A DNA stretch of 64,000 bases from NCBI RefSeq assembly GCF_020567375.1, contig NZ_JAJBZM010000003.1, positions 635,333-699,332 of the forward strand. The letters are read 5' to 3'. This document shows positions 16,274-25,629 of the stretch, one piece after another (positions within the stretch are counted from its first letter, which is position 1; every line of letters starts with the position of its first letter). Source of the DNA: Janibacter melonis (GTDB lineage: Bacteria; Actinomycetota; Actinomycetes; Actinomycetales; Dermatophilaceae). The notes beneath the pieces are model-generated. The model searched no databases. It was not told the origin of the DNA and saw only the letters and a list, made by a program, of their open reading frames with translations. The position numbers and the translations under genes were made by a program.

Positions 16274-16929
16274 GCGCCCTCGTGCTCGCCGACGAGCAGG
16301 TCGGCGCCGACCTGGCCACCTACGTCGGCCGCGCGAAGCGTCACGACGAGGACGGCGCCGCCCGGCTGCAGGCCCTGCCCGCGGGCGACGCCGGCGTCCT
16401 CGCCGTGTGGACGTGCGTGCTGCCCGGGGCCGGTCTGACCCGTGCGGGCCTCGTGCTCGGCCTGCGCACCCTGCCCCTCGGGGCACCTCCCGAGCCCCTC
16501 GACACCGTCGTCGCGCTCGCCGCCCTCACCGACCGGCTGGCCCGCAGCGGCACGGGGTCCGCCGAGCTCCCCGTGCCGCCGACGACCGTCGCCGCGTCGT
16601 GGGCGGCCGTGAGCCCGCCCCGCGGGGGCTGGGAGCCGGTCGGGTCGCTCCCCGCCTCGCGGCTGTACGACACCGCCACCGCCGGCATCGTCGAGGTCGC
16701 GACGGGCACCCCGCAGGGCGCGGGCTCGAGCGCCGTCGCCGACCTGCGCTCGCGCGTCTGGGGTCGTCGCGTCGAGGTCCCCGGCGGGTCTGACGGCGCG
16801 TCGGTCCCGGCGGGCGCAGCCTTCGGGATGCACGTCCTGGGCTTCCTCGGCGAGGACCCCGTGACGGTCCACGCCCAGGGCCCGTGGGTCCGGCTCACCT
16901 CCCGGGCCGGCTACGTCCTCGCGCGCTGA
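16270..16929 (+). CDS. Conserved actinobacterial protein of unknown function
   Basis: 219 aa, no recognised domain, no signal peptide or membrane segment. Alanine-, glycine- and valine-rich, soluble-looking; N-terminus MSALVLADEQVGADLATYVGRAKR, C-terminus ending in WVRLTSRAGYVLAR. It begins inside the stop of the thioesterase gene (ATGA), so it is co-translated with it. A role linked to acyl-CoA thioesterase is only suggested by this coupling. Confidence 0.75.
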   Translation: MSALVLADEQVGADLATYVGRAKRHDEDGAARLQALPAGDAGVLAVWTCVLPGAGLTRAGLVLGLRTLPLGAPPEPLDTVVALAALTDRLARSGTGSAELPVPPTTVAASWAAVSPPRGGWEPVGSLPASRLYDTATAGIVEVATGTPQGAGSSAVADLRSRVWGRRVEVPGGSDGASVPAGAAFGMHVLGFLGEDPVTVHAQGPWVRLTSRAGYVLAR

Positions 16930-16951
16930 CCCCCCTTCGTAGGCTGGTGCC

Positions 16952-17740
16952 GTGAGCACCGACCCCACGACCATCCCCGCTGACCTCGACGACGCGGCCC
17001 TGGCCGCCGAGCTCGTCGACCGGGCCGGCGCACTCGCCGCGGCGATGCGTGCGGAGGGCCTCACCGGCGCCCGCAAGACGTCGGTCTCCGACGTCGTCAC
17101 GGCCGCCGACCACGCCGCCGAGGAGCTCGTCGTCTCGGTCCTGGCCCGGCTACGGCCCGACGACGGAGTCGTCGGCGAGGAGGGCGCGGAGGCGCCCTCG
17201 CGCAGCGGGCGGACCTGGGTCATCGACCCCGTCGACGGGACGTACAACTTCTTGGCCGGGATGGCCTACTGGTGCAGCGCGCTCGCGCTGCGCGACGGCA
17301 CGGGCGTCGTGCTCGGCGCGGTGCACCAGCCGGTGACGGGGGAGCGGTGGCTCGGTGGCCGTGACCTGCCGACGAGCCTCGACGGCGCACCGCTGGAGCC
17401 CCTCGCCGACCTGCCGCTCGAGGAGGTCTGCCTCGCGACCTACCTCCACCCGACGCGTCTGGCCGACCCCGCCCTGCGCGAGCCGTGGCTCGCCGCGTGC
17501 GAGGGGGCGGCGACGGTGCGCATGCTCGGGTCGGGCTCGTGCGACCTCGCCGCGGTCGCTGCCGGCCGCGTCGGCGTGTGGGCGCAGCCCCTCGTGCCCG
17601 CGTGGGACTGGCTGCCCGGTGAGGCCCTCGTCCTCGGCGCGGGCGGGCGCACGGCCCAGGTCGACGTCCGCGGCACGACATGGAGCGTCGCCGGCCGCCC
17701 CACCGCCGTCGAGCAGGTCCTCTCCGCCCTCACCCGCTGA
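16952..17740 (+). CDS. Inositol monophosphatase-family phosphatase
   Basis: 262 aa. Lithium-sensitive Mg-dependent phosphatase fold: GEE motif at 75-77, the signature WVIDPVDGTYNF (DPVDGT 92-97) and the late AWDWLPGEALV. Substrate could be inositol phosphate, histidinol phosphate (HisN-type) or fructose-1,6-bisphosphate; sequence does not decide. The GTG start has TAGGCT (16940-16945) exactly 6 nt upstream and no ribosome site, so it is probably a leaderless transcript. Confidence 0.9.
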   Translation: MSTDPTTIPADLDDAALAAELVDRAGALAAAMRAEGLTGARKTSVSDVVTAADHAAEELVVSVLARLRPDDGVVGEEGAEAPSRSGRTWVIDPVDGTYNFLAGMAYWCSALALRDGTGVVLGAVHQPVTGERWLGGRDLPTSLDGAPLEPLADLPLEEVCLATYLHPTRLADPALREPWLAACEGAATVRMLGSGSCDLAAVAAGRVGVWAQPLVPAWDWLPGEALVLGAGGRTAQVDVRGTTWSVAGRPTAVEQVLSALTR

Positions 17741-17753
17741 CCCGCCGCCACAG

Positions 17754-17838
17754 CTTTCCCGCCCAGGGCGGGAAGGTTCGACATCGGGAAAGAGATGTTC
17801 TTGCCCGAGGTCGCATGTTCCCGCCCTGGGCGGGAAAG
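17754..17838. repeat. Paired-palindrome element between convergent genes
   Basis: Two 19-nt palindromes TTCCCGCCC-A/T-GGGCGGGAA lie at 17756-17774 and 17818-17836. The second is the exact reverse complement of the first (central A versus T), so the element is an inverted repeat whose arms are themselves palindromic; shared sequence extends to 21 nt. Centres are 62 bp apart. A smaller inverted repeat ACATC-N8-GATGT (17781-17798) sits inside. Probably a bidirectional terminator or a repeat element. Confidence 0.75.
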
Positions 17839-17862
17839 TGCGAAGGGGGGCGGAGCCGTCCG

Positions 17863-18681
17863 TCAGTCGTCGGCGAGGGGGGTGCCGCGCTCGGCGAGGA
17901 CGTCGCGCAGGACCTCGATCCGGTCGCTGACGATGCCGTCGACGCCGAGGTCGAGGAGGCGGTGCATCTCGTCGGCGTCGTCGATCGTCCACACGTGGAC
18001 GTGCTTGCCGGTCGCGTGGGCCGCGCGCAGCAGCGCCGGGGTGACGAGGGTGATCGGGCGGCGCCCGAGGAGGTGCTGGACGGGGATCTGCAGCGCCTGC
18101 GCGGGGGAGTGGAGCAGGCGCGAGAGCACCCCGGGCAGCAGGCGCATGCCGGCGACTCCCGCGGGCCCGGCCGAGGTCGCCAGCCGTGGCCCGAGCAGGC
18201 GCCGCGCCGCGCGCAGCCGCTCGTCGGAGAAGGACCCGACGCACACCCGGTCGATCGCCCCGTGACGCCGCACGACCTCGGCGAGCGGCGCGACCGCGCC
18301 GGGCGCCTTGACGTCGATGTTGAAGCGGATCGTCGGGAAGCGCTCGAGCAGCTCGTCCATGAGCGGCACCGCGTCACCCGCCGGCGTGCGGGCCCGGCTC
18401 ACGCGCGACCACGGCAGCTCGGCGAGCGAGCCGACCCCGTCGGTCACCCGGTCGAGCACCGCGTCGTGGAAGGCGACGAGCCGCCCGTCGGACGTCGCGT
18501 GCACGTCGGTCTCGAGGTAGCGGTAGCCCATGGCGACCGCCTCCTCGAAGGCTGCCGCCGTGTTCTCGCGCCCGACGTTCGGCTCGTACCCGGCCCCACC
18601 GCGGTGCGCGAGCCCGATGGGGGTCTGCGCCTGGAAGTACGGGTAGTCCGACGCCGGTCGGGCCACCCGGGCCGAGAGCAT
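17863..18681 (-). CDS. Glycerophosphodiester phosphodiesterase
   Basis: 272 aa. Hydrolyses glycerophosphodiesters to glycerol-3-phosphate and an alcohol. GDPD signature: H26-R27 in AHRGGAGYEPNVGREN, E57 and D59 in ETDVHATSDG and H72 in AFHDAVLDR; later FNIDVKAPG and VWTIDDADEM. No signal peptide is seen, so the cytoplasm is likely. The ATG at 18681 shares one base with the stop of the upstream glucosidase gene (TGATG), so the two are coupled. Confidence 0.93.
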   Translation of the reverse strand: MLSARVARPASDYPYFQAQTPIGLAHRGGAGYEPNVGRENTAAAFEEAVAMGYRYLETDVHATSDGRLVAFHDAVLDRVTDGVGSLAELPWSRVSRARTPAGDAVPLMDELLERFPTIRFNIDVKAPGAVAPLAEVVRRHGAIDRVCVGSFSDERLRAARRLLGPRLATSAGPAGVAGMRLLPGVLSRLLHSPAQALQIPVQHLLGRRPITLVTPALLRAAHATGKHVHVWTIDDADEMHRLLDLGVDGIVSDRIEVLRDVLAERGTPLADD

Positions 18682-20381
18682 CAGCCCTCGCTCGCCAGGG
18701 CGGCCCACACGGCCGTGTCGCTCGGGACCTGGCCGTCGGCGAGCGGCCCGGAGGCGACGAGCACCTCGGCGCCGGCCGGCAGCGCGACGGTCGCGTCACC
18801 GAGGTTGGCCAGGACGAGCGTGCTCTCGCCGACGACGAAGGCGACGACGTCCTCGCCGAGCCCGTCGACGTGGGCCAGCGAGCCGCGGCCGAGGGCGCGC
18901 TCGCGGCGCACCGACAGCAGCCGGCGGTAGAGCTCGAGGGTCGAGCCCTCGACGCCGGTCTGGCGGTCGACGGCGAGCTCGCCGTAGGACGGCGGTTGCG
19001 GCAGCCACGTGCGCCCGCTCGGGCCGAAGCCGTACCCGGGGGCGTCGCCCTCCCACGGCATCGGCACGCGGCAGCCGTCACGACCGAGCTCCTCGCCGCC
19101 GGTTCGGCGGAAGGTCGGGTCCTGGCGGTACTCGTCGGGCAGGCTCGTGTGCTCGGGCAGCCCGAGCTCCTCGCCCTGGTAGACGTACGCCCCGCCGGGC
19201 AGCGCGAGCATGAGCGTCGTCGCGGCGCGGGCCCGGCGCAGCCCGAGCTCGGCGTCGGGCTGGGGGTCCTCGGCGCCGATGCCGTTGGGGCGCGGGCCGT
19301 CCTGCGGCAGCCCGAAGCGGCTCGCGTGACGCACGACGTCGTGGTTGCTCAGCACCCACGTCGAGGGCGCGCCGATCTCGTCGTAGACCCGCAGCGAGGT
19401 CTCGACGACCTCGCGCAGGGCGCCGGCGTCCCACCGGGTGTCGAGGAAGTCGAAGTTGAAGGCCTGGTGCATCTCGTCGGGGCGCACGTACCGGGCGAGA
19501 CGCTCCGGCGGGCGCACCCACGCCTCGGCGCACAGGATCCGCTCGGGGCCCTCGGTGTAGGAGTCGAGCACCCGGCGCCAGTCGCGGTAGATCTCGTGCA
19601 CGCCGTCCTGGTCCCAGTACGGGCTGTCGGCGGTGTTGTTCTGCTGGAGCATGTGCTCGCGCGGCGCGTAGTCGGGCAGCCCCTCGGCCTTGACGAGGCC
19701 GTGGGCGACGTCGACGCGGAAGCCCGCGACGCCTCGGTCGAGCCAGAAGCGCAGCACGGACTCGAACTCCGCGCGCACCTGCGGGTTGGTCCAGTCGAGG
19801 TCGGGCTGACCGGTGTCGAAGAGGTGGAGGTACCACTGGCCGGGCTCGCCGTCGGCCTCGGTGACACGCGTCCACGCGGGCCCGCCGAAGACGGAGGTCC
19901 AGTCGTTCGGCGCCTCGCTGCCGTCGCCGCGCCCCTCGCGGAAGATGTAGCGGGCCCGCTCGGGGGAGCCGGGCGCGGCGGCCAGGGCGGCCTGGAACCA
20001 CGCGTGGTCGACCGAGGTGTGGTTGGGCACGAGGTCGACGACGACCTTGAGGTCGAGCTCGGCGGCGCGGGCCATCATCGCGTCGACGTCGTCGAGGTCG
20101 CCGAAGAGCGGGTCGATGTCGCGGTAGTCGGCGACGTCGTACCCGGCGTCGCGCTGCGGCGAGACGTAGAAGGGGGAGAACCACACCGCGTCGACCCCGA
20201 GGGCGCGCAGGTGGGGCAGGCGGGCCGTGATGCCCGCGAGGTCGCCGACGCCGTCGCCGTCGCCGTCGGCCCAGCTGCGGGGGTAGACCTGGTAGATCAC
20301 GGCGTCGCGCCACCACGCGGCGTCGGCCGGGGCACCGGCGTGCAGGGGGGTGGTCTGCAGGGTCGTCGGGGACGCAGTCAT
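18681..20381 (-). CDS. GH13 alpha-glucosidase / oligo-1,6-glucosidase-like enzyme
   Basis: 566 aa. Cleaves alpha-glucosidic bonds of short malto- or isomalto-oligosaccharides. Starts WWRDAVIYQVYPRSWADGDGDG and has LVPNHTS; catalytic residues are D224 in GFRVDVAHGL, E286 in CAEAWV and D348 in SNHDVV. No secretion signal, so it is intracellular. ATG at 20381; an upstream extension to 20417 has no support. First gene of a two-gene unit with GDPD. Confidence 0.93.
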   Translation of the reverse strand: MTASPTTLQTTPLHAGAPADAAWWRDAVIYQVYPRSWADGDGDGVGDLAGITARLPHLRALGVDAVWFSPFYVSPQRDAGYDVADYRDIDPLFGDLDDVDAMMARAAELDLKVVVDLVPNHTSVDHAWFQAALAAAPGSPERARYIFREGRGDGSEAPNDWTSVFGGPAWTRVTEADGEPGQWYLHLFDTGQPDLDWTNPQVRAEFESVLRFWLDRGVAGFRVDVAHGLVKAEGLPDYAPREHMLQQNNTADSPYWDQDGVHEIYRDWRRVLDSYTEGPERILCAEAWVRPPERLARYVRPDEMHQAFNFDFLDTRWDAGALREVVETSLRVYDEIGAPSTWVLSNHDVVRHASRFGLPQDGPRPNGIGAEDPQPDAELGLRRARAATTLMLALPGGAYVYQGEELGLPEHTSLPDEYRQDPTFRRTGGEELGRDGCRVPMPWEGDAPGYGFGPSGRTWLPQPPSYGELAVDRQTGVEGSTLELYRRLLSVRRERALGRGSLAHVDGLGEDVVAFVVGESTLVLANLGDATVALPAGAEVLVASGPLADGQVPSDTAVWAALASEG

Positions 20382-20508
20382 GCGCAGATCGTCGCAGCGC
20401 GGGACCCGTCGGTGCAAAAGGGCGTCGGACCCTCATCCCACGGCCCAGCCGCCCCGGGCGCCCGGGCCGTCGACCCGGCGGAATGGCTCGGCCTCCCGCC
20501 GGGTTGGC

Positions 20509-21450
20509 ATGAGCATGCGAGCGATCACCTATGACCAGTACGGCGACGACAGCGTCCTGCAGCTCACCGAGCGCGAGACGCCGAAGGTGGGACCGAGCGA
20601 GGTCCGCATCCGCGTCACCCGGGCGAGCGTCAACCCCGTGGACTGGAAGGTCATGTCCGGCGGGCTCGACCCCCTCCTCGACGCGCACTTCCCCGTCGTG
20701 CCCGGCTGGGACGTCGCGGGCGTCGTCGACGCCGTCGGCCCCGACACCCCCGAGCACGCCGTCGGCGACCGGGTCGCCGCGTACGCGCGCAAGCAGGTCG
20801 TCTCGGGCGGCACCTACGCCGAGTACGTCACCGTCGCCGTCGACGACGTCGCGGCCGTGCCCGACGCCGTGAGCGACGACGACGCCGCGGCGCTGCCGCT
20901 CGCGGGCCTGACCGCCCAGCGCGTCCTCGAGACCCTCGAGATCGGCTCGGGCGACGTCGTCCTCGTCCATGCGGCGTCCGGCGGTGTCGGTCACCTGCTC
21001 TCGCAGCTCGCCGTCGGGGCCGGCGCCCGGGTCATCGGCACCGCCTCGGCCCGCAACCACGAGCGGCTGCGCGCCCTGGGCGTCGAGCCGGTCGAGTACG
21101 GCGACGGCCTCGTCGAGCGCGTCCGCGAGCTCGCGCCCGAGGGCGTCGACGCGGTCGCCGACCTCGTCGGCGGGGTCCTCGACGACAGCCTCGCGCTGCG
21201 TCGCGACGGCGGGCGGCTGGCCTCGATCGCGGACGCCTCGGTCGAGGAGCACGGCGGCCGCTGGGTCTGGGTGCGCCCCGACGGCCCCCGGCTGGCCCGT
21301 CTGCTCGACGAGGTCGCCGCCGGGCGTCTGCACGTCGAGGTCGACCGGGTGGTCCCGCTCGAGCAGACCGCCGACGCCTTCGCCGCGAGCCGTGACGGCT
21401 CGGCGGCCGGCAAGATCGTCCTCTCGGTCAGCGACCCCGCCGTCGCCTGA
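20509..21450 (+). CDS. NADPH:quinone oxidoreductase-like (zinc-independent MDR family)
   Basis: 313 aa medium-chain reductase: N-terminal GroES-like domain (MRAITYDQYGDD), then a Rossmann domain with HAASGGVGHLLSQLA. The structural and catalytic zinc Cys residues of alcohol dehydrogenases are absent, so quinone or enone reduction is likely. Start taken at the first of two nearby ATGs (20509, 20515); no clear ribosome site. Ends in a perfect palindromic terminator. Confidence 0.9.
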   Translation: MSMRAITYDQYGDDSVLQLTERETPKVGPSEVRIRVTRASVNPVDWKVMSGGLDPLLDAHFPVVPGWDVAGVVDAVGPDTPEHAVGDRVAAYARKQVVSGGTYAEYVTVAVDDVAAVPDAVSDDDAAALPLAGLTAQRVLETLEIGSGDVVLVHAASGGVGHLLSQLAVGAGARVIGTASARNHERLRALGVEPVEYGDGLVERVRELAPEGVDAVADLVGGVLDDSLALRRDGGRLASIADASVEEHGGRWVWVRPDGPRLARLLDEVAAGRLHVEVDRVVPLEQTADAFAASRDGSAAGKIVLSVSDPAVA

Positions 21451-21460
21451 CCCACCACGC

Positions 21461-21504
21461 ACGAAGGGGGACCCCCGACCGGCCGGTCGGGGGTCCCCCT
21501 TCGT
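21461..21504. terminator. 44-bp perfect palindrome, bidirectional terminator
   Basis: Positions 21461-21482 are exactly complementary to 21483-21504 (22 + 22 bp, no loop). It lies between convergent quinone reductase and globin genes. Both ends carry the CGAAGGGG/CCCCTTCG motif. Confidence 0.8.
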
Positions 21505-21526
21505 CGTGCTCAGGGCGGCGCCGTGC

Positions 21527-21931
21527 TCAGAGCCGGTTGCCCTCGTCGTCGGAGTTGACGAGCATGTGCGCGGCTCGGAAGAAGTAGTCGCGCATCTGCT
21601 CGGCGTGCGCCTCGGGCAGGTCGACCTGGTCCATCGCCGCGTACATGTGGCGCAGCCAGCGGTCGCGCATGTCGAGCGTCACGGCGAAGCCGACGTGCCG
21701 CATCCGCAGGCGCGGGTGCCCGCGCAGCTCGTTGTACGTCGAGGGCCCCCCGAAGTACTGCTCGAGGAACATCCGCAGGCGCACCTCGGCTGGACCGAGG
21801 TCCTCCTCGGGGTAGAGGGCGCGCAGCTCGGGGTCCTCACGGACCCCCTCGTAGAAGGCGTGGACGAGGGCGACGAAGGTCTCGTGACCACCGACCTGGG
21901 AGTAGAAGGTCTCGCCGGGCTGGACGAACAT
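21527..21931 (-). CDS. glbO: Truncated haemoglobin, group II (GlbO-like)
   Basis: 134 aa haem protein for O2/NO/peroxide chemistry. Group II marks: F26-Y27 at B9/B10, Y40 near CD1, GHPRLRMRH with proximal His H79, and the G8 tryptophan W92 in DRWLRHM. Same strand as and downstream of the pepN-mscS pair, but separated from it by a terminator at 21950-21982. With a nitrate reductase nearby in the genome, NO detoxification is plausible but inferred. Confidence 0.94.
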   Translation of the reverse strand: MFVQPGETFYSQVGGHETFVALVHAFYEGVREDPELRALYPEEDLGPAEVRLRMFLEQYFGGPSTYNELRGHPRLRMRHVGFAVTLDMRDRWLRHMYAAMDQVDLPEAHAEQMRDYFFRAAHMLVNSDDEGNRL

Positions 21932-21949
21932 GCGTCCAGTCTCTCAGGC

Positions 21950-21982
21950 GGCACGGGGGCGGGCCGAGCCCGCCCCCGTGCC
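21950..21982 (-). terminator. Hairpin after the pepN-mscS unit
   Basis: 15-bp perfect GC-rich stem (21950-21964 with 21968-21982) and a 3-nt loop just after the stop of the mechanosensitive channel gene, before the globin gene start. Confidence 0.7.
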
Positions 21983-22002
21983 GTGCCCGAGGTGCGCCGG
22001 GC

Positions 22003-22944
22003 TCAGACCGTGGCGACCGGGGGGAAGGGCGGGCCCTTGACCCCTTCGCGGTCGAAGGCGTCCTTGACCCGGCGCCGGATCTCGCGCTGGACGCCCCAGT
22101 GCTCGTCGGGCGCGCAGCGCGCGAGGACGCGCATCGTCACCGTGCCGCCGGTGATCGACTCGACGCCGAGCAGCTGCGGCGGGTCGAGCACCGCGGCGGA
22201 CCACTCCGGCTCGTCCTCGAGACCGGAGATCGCCTCGCGGATGATCCGCCCCACCCGGTCGACGTCCTCGCGGTAGGAGAAGGGCAGGTCCACCGTCGCG
22301 GTCGACCACCCCTGCGAGCGGTTCGCGATGCGGATGATCTCGCCGTTGCGGACGTACCAGACGACCCCCTGCGCGTCGCGCAGCCGGGTGATCCGCAGGG
22401 TGACCTCCTCGACGGTGCCGATGGCCTCGCCGGTGTCGACGAGGTCGCCGACGCCGTACTGGTCCTCGAGGATCATGAAGACCCCGGAGAGGAAGTCCTT
22501 GACGAGGCTCTGCGCGCCGAAGCCGAGCGCGACACCGCCGACGCCCGCGGACGCCAGGAGCGGCGCGAGCGGGATGCCGAGGAGCGCCATCACCGTGAGC
22601 AGGGTGATGAGCGAGATGACGAAGGTGACGACCGAGCGCAGCAACGAGCCGAGCGTCAGCGTGCGCTGACGGTGCCGCTCGGTGTTGATGCCGGCCTTCG
22701 TCGCCACCATGCCGACGGCGGAGCGCCCGCGGTCGACGATGCGGCCCTCGCGACGCGAGACGGTCGTGTCGACGAAGCCGCGGATCGCCCGGTGCAGCAC
22801 GGCCCGGGCGACCACCGCGGCGACGACGGTGACGAGGATCTGCAGCGGCACGCCGGAGAACCAGCCCCAGGCGTCCTGGGCGGTCACCGCCGCCATGCTG
22901 CTCGCGCCCTCGCTGACGGGGGACAGGGTCGAGCTCGTCCGCAC
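22003..22944 (-). CDS. MscS-family mechanosensitive ion channel
   Basis: 313 aa. Small-conductance osmotic release channel: N-terminal hydrophobic helix about 27-47, further helices about 100-145, the glycine/alanine-rich pore helix ASAGVGGVALGFGAQSLVKDFLSG, then the cytoplasmic beta domain (FMILEDQYGVGDLVD, GTVEEVTLRITRLRD). The GTG at 22944 is 4 nt after the pepN stop and is preferred for coupling; an internal ATG at 22896 is the alternative. Confidence 0.92.
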   Translation of the reverse strand: MRTSSTLSPVSEGASSMAAVTAQDAWGWFSGVPLQILVTVVAAVVARAVLHRAIRGFVDTTVSRREGRIVDRGRSAVGMVATKAGINTERHRQRTLTLGSLLRSVVTFVISLITLLTVMALLGIPLAPLLASAGVGGVALGFGAQSLVKDFLSGVFMILEDQYGVGDLVDTGEAIGTVEEVTLRITRLRDAQGVVWYVRNGEIIRIANRSQGWSTATVDLPFSYREDVDRVGRIIREAISGLEDEPEWSAAVLDPPQLLGVESITGGTVTMRVLARCAPDEHWGVQREIRRRVKDAFDREGVKGPPFPPVATV

Positions 22945-22948
22945 CAGA

Positions 22949-25507
22949 TCAGGCCCCCGTGCTCTGCGCGTCGCGCTGCTGGGCCGCCACCGCGCGCGCG
23001 ACGGCGTCGCGCTGCTCGGTGAGGGTGCGGCGCAGCCCGGCCGGGGCGTCCGGGTGCTCGGCCAGCCACGCGTCGGAGGCGGCGAGCAGCTCGGGGCCGG
23101 CGAGGGCCATCGGGTAGAAGAGCACGACGATGCTCTCGGCGACCGCGTGCGTGCGCTCGGACCACACGCGCGTCAGCGCGTCGTGGTAGCGGGCGACGAA
23201 GGGGGAGAGCAGCGCCGGGTCGCCGACCCGGCCGAAGCCGAGGGCGTGGGCGTCCACGACGGAGTTCGACGTCGTCGCGTCCTCGACACCGGCGTGCCAG
23301 GCGGCCTCCTTCGCCTCCGGCGTCGGGGCCGCGCCCCGGGCCCGGGCGGCGCGCTCGCGACCGGTCGCGGTGTTGTCCTGACCGGCCTCGGCGTCGACGT
23401 CCTGCGCGGTGCGCTCGCCGGCGGCGACGAGAGCGGTGAGCAGGGTCCAGCGCATGTCGGTGTCGACGGCCAGGCCGCGCGCGTCCTGCGAGCCGTCGAG
23501 CAGACCGGCGACGAAGGTCGTGTCGTCACCGGGGGCGGTGAGGTCGGCGACCGCGGTGACGAGCTGGAGCTGGGCGTCGCTGCCGGGCTCGGCGGTCCGG
23601 GCCAGCTCCTCGATCCGGTCGCGCACCTGGGTGCGCAGGCCCGCCCGCACGGCAGGGTCGGAGTAGGACAGGACCGCCGTGCGCAGCTGCTGCAGGAGCG
23701 TCTTGAGCAGGGTGGAGTCGTCCTGGCCCTCGAGGGCCCCCAGCGCGATCGGCACGTACTCGCGGGCGGGCAGCTCGGCGTCGCGCGTCATGTCCCACGC
23801 GCTCGCGAGGCACAGCGACTCGGGCAGCGAGTCGGCGAAGGCGCGCGGGTTGCTGCGGAAGGTCGCCAGCGAGCGGGCGTCGAGGCGGATCTTCGCGTAG
23901 GCGAGGTCGTCGTCGTTGACGAGGAGCAGGTCGGGCTGCTGACGCCCGACGAGCGCGGGCACCTCGGTCACCGCCCCGTCGACGTCGAGCTCGATGCGGT
24001 CCGTGCGGGTGAGGACGCCGTCGACGAGGTCGTAGCAGCCGATCGCGAGCCGGTGCGGGCGCAGCGTCGGGTGCTCGTCCGTCGCGCTCTGCTCGACGCG
24101 CGCCGCGGTGATCGCGCCGCGGTCGTCGACCTCGACGACGGGGCGCAGGGTCGCCACGCCGGCGGTCTCGAGCCACAGCGCCGACCACGAGCGCAGGTCG
24201 CGGCCCGAGGTGGCCTCGAGCTCGTCGAGGAGATCGCCGAGGGTCGTGTTGCCCCACGCGTGCTTGGCGAAGTAGGCGCGCAGGCCGTCGCGGAAGGCCT
24301 CGCGGCCGACGTAGGCGACGAGCTGCTTGAGCACCGAGGCGCCCTTGGCGTAGGTGATGCCGTCGAAGTTGACCTCGACGTCGGCGAGGTCGCGGATCGG
24401 GGCGACGATCGGGTGGGTGGTGCTCAGCTGGTCCTGGCGGTAGGCCCACGACTTCTCGTGCGTCGAGAAGGTCGTCCACGCCGAGGCCCACTGGGTGGCC
24501 TCGGCCTGGCACGTCGTGCTCGCCCACTCGGCGAAGCTCTCGTTGAGCCAGAGGTCGTTCCACCACTTCATCGTCACGAGGTCGCCGAACCACATGTGCG
24601 CGAGCTCGTGGAGCACGGTGAGGGCACGGCGCTCGACGAGGCTGTCGGGGACCTTCGAGCGGAAGACGTACATCTCGTGCAGCGTCACGCACCCGGCGTT
24701 CTCCATCGCCCCGGCGTTGTACTCGGGGGTGAAGACCTGGTCGTACTTGTGGAAGGGGTAGGCCTGGTCGAACTCCTCCTCGAAGAAGGCGAAGCCGGCC
24801 TTCGTGAGGTCGAAGAGGTGGTCGGCGTCGAGGTGCGCGCTCAGCGAGCGGCGGCAGAAGATGCCGAGCGGCACCTCGCCGGCGCGGGTGGTCACGCTGT
24901 CGCGCACGACGTCGTACGGGCCGGCGACGAGGGCGGTGATGTAGCTGCTCATCCGCTCGGTCGCGGGGAAGGCCCAGCGGGCGACCCCTTCGCGCACGGG
25001 CGACGGCTCCGGCGTCGCGGAGTTCGAGATGAGCACCCAGTGCGCGGGCGCGGTGACGTCGAAGGTGAAGGAGGCCTTGAGGTCGGGCTGCTCGAAGACC
25101 GGGTACATGCGCCGGCTGTCCGGCACCTCGAACTGCGTGTAGAGGTAGACCTCGCCGTCGACCGGGTCGACGAAGCGGTGCAGCCCCTCGCCGGTGTGCA
25201 TGTAGCGCCCGGTCGCCTCGATCGTCAGGACGTTGTGCTCGGCCAGGCCGGGCACCCGCAGGCGGGAGTCGGCGTACAGCTCGCCGGGGGAGAGGGTCGT
25301 GCCGTTGAGGGTCACCGAGTCGACCGACTCGCCGATGAAGTCGACGAAGGTCTCGGCGCCCGGGGTCGTCGCGGAGAAGGTGATCGTCGACGTCGTCGCG
25401 AAGGTCTCCTCGGACACGGTGAGGTCGAGGGTGACGTCATAGCTCTCGACCCGGACGAGGCCGGCGCGGGTCGCGGCCTCCTCGCGGGTCAGGTTCGTGC
25501 CGGGCAC
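22949..25507 (-). CDS. pepN: Aminopeptidase N (M1 zinc metallopeptidase)
   Basis: 852 aa cytosolic aminopeptidase. Exopeptidase motif GAMEN near residue 265 and zinc site H300-E301-x2-H304 with E323 (HELAHMWFGD...WLNESFAEW). The long C-terminal ERAP1-like helical domain completes the usual length. GTG start with GAGG about 6 nt upstream. Followed at once by the MscS gene. Confidence 0.96.
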   Translation of the reverse strand: MPGTNLTREEAATRAGLVRVESYDVTLDLTVSEETFATTSTITFSATTPGAETFVDFIGESVDSVTLNGTTLSPGELYADSRLRVPGLAEHNVLTIEATGRYMHTGEGLHRFVDPVDGEVYLYTQFEVPDSRRMYPVFEQPDLKASFTFDVTAPAHWVLISNSATPEPSPVREGVARWAFPATERMSSYITALVAGPYDVVRDSVTTRAGEVPLGIFCRRSLSAHLDADHLFDLTKAGFAFFEEEFDQAYPFHKYDQVFTPEYNAGAMENAGCVTLHEMYVFRSKVPDSLVERRALTVLHELAHMWFGDLVTMKWWNDLWLNESFAEWASTTCQAEATQWASAWTTFSTHEKSWAYRQDQLSTTHPIVAPIRDLADVEVNFDGITYAKGASVLKQLVAYVGREAFRDGLRAYFAKHAWGNTTLGDLLDELEATSGRDLRSWSALWLETAGVATLRPVVEVDDRGAITAARVEQSATDEHPTLRPHRLAIGCYDLVDGVLTRTDRIELDVDGAVTEVPALVGRQQPDLLLVNDDDLAYAKIRLDARSLATFRSNPRAFADSLPESLCLASAWDMTRDAELPAREYVPIALGALEGQDDSTLLKTLLQQLRTAVLSYSDPAVRAGLRTQVRDRIEELARTAEPGSDAQLQLVTAVADLTAPGDDTTFVAGLLDGSQDARGLAVDTDMRWTLLTALVAAGERTAQDVDAEAGQDNTATGRERAARARGAAPTPEAKEAAWHAGVEDATTSNSVVDAHALGFGRVGDPALLSPFVARYHDALTRVWSERTHAVAESIVVLFYPMALAGPELLAASDAWLAEHPDAPAGLRRTLTEQRDAVARAVAAQQRDAQSTGA

Positions 25508-25629
25508 GGGGCCTCCATCGGTGTCGTCCTGGGGACGGCGGCCGGGTCACGGCGCCGTCGGGTGATCCTCCTCATGCTGACACAGGGCCTGCGGGGCTCA
25601 CCGGCCCGGGCTTCTGCCAGGATGCCGCC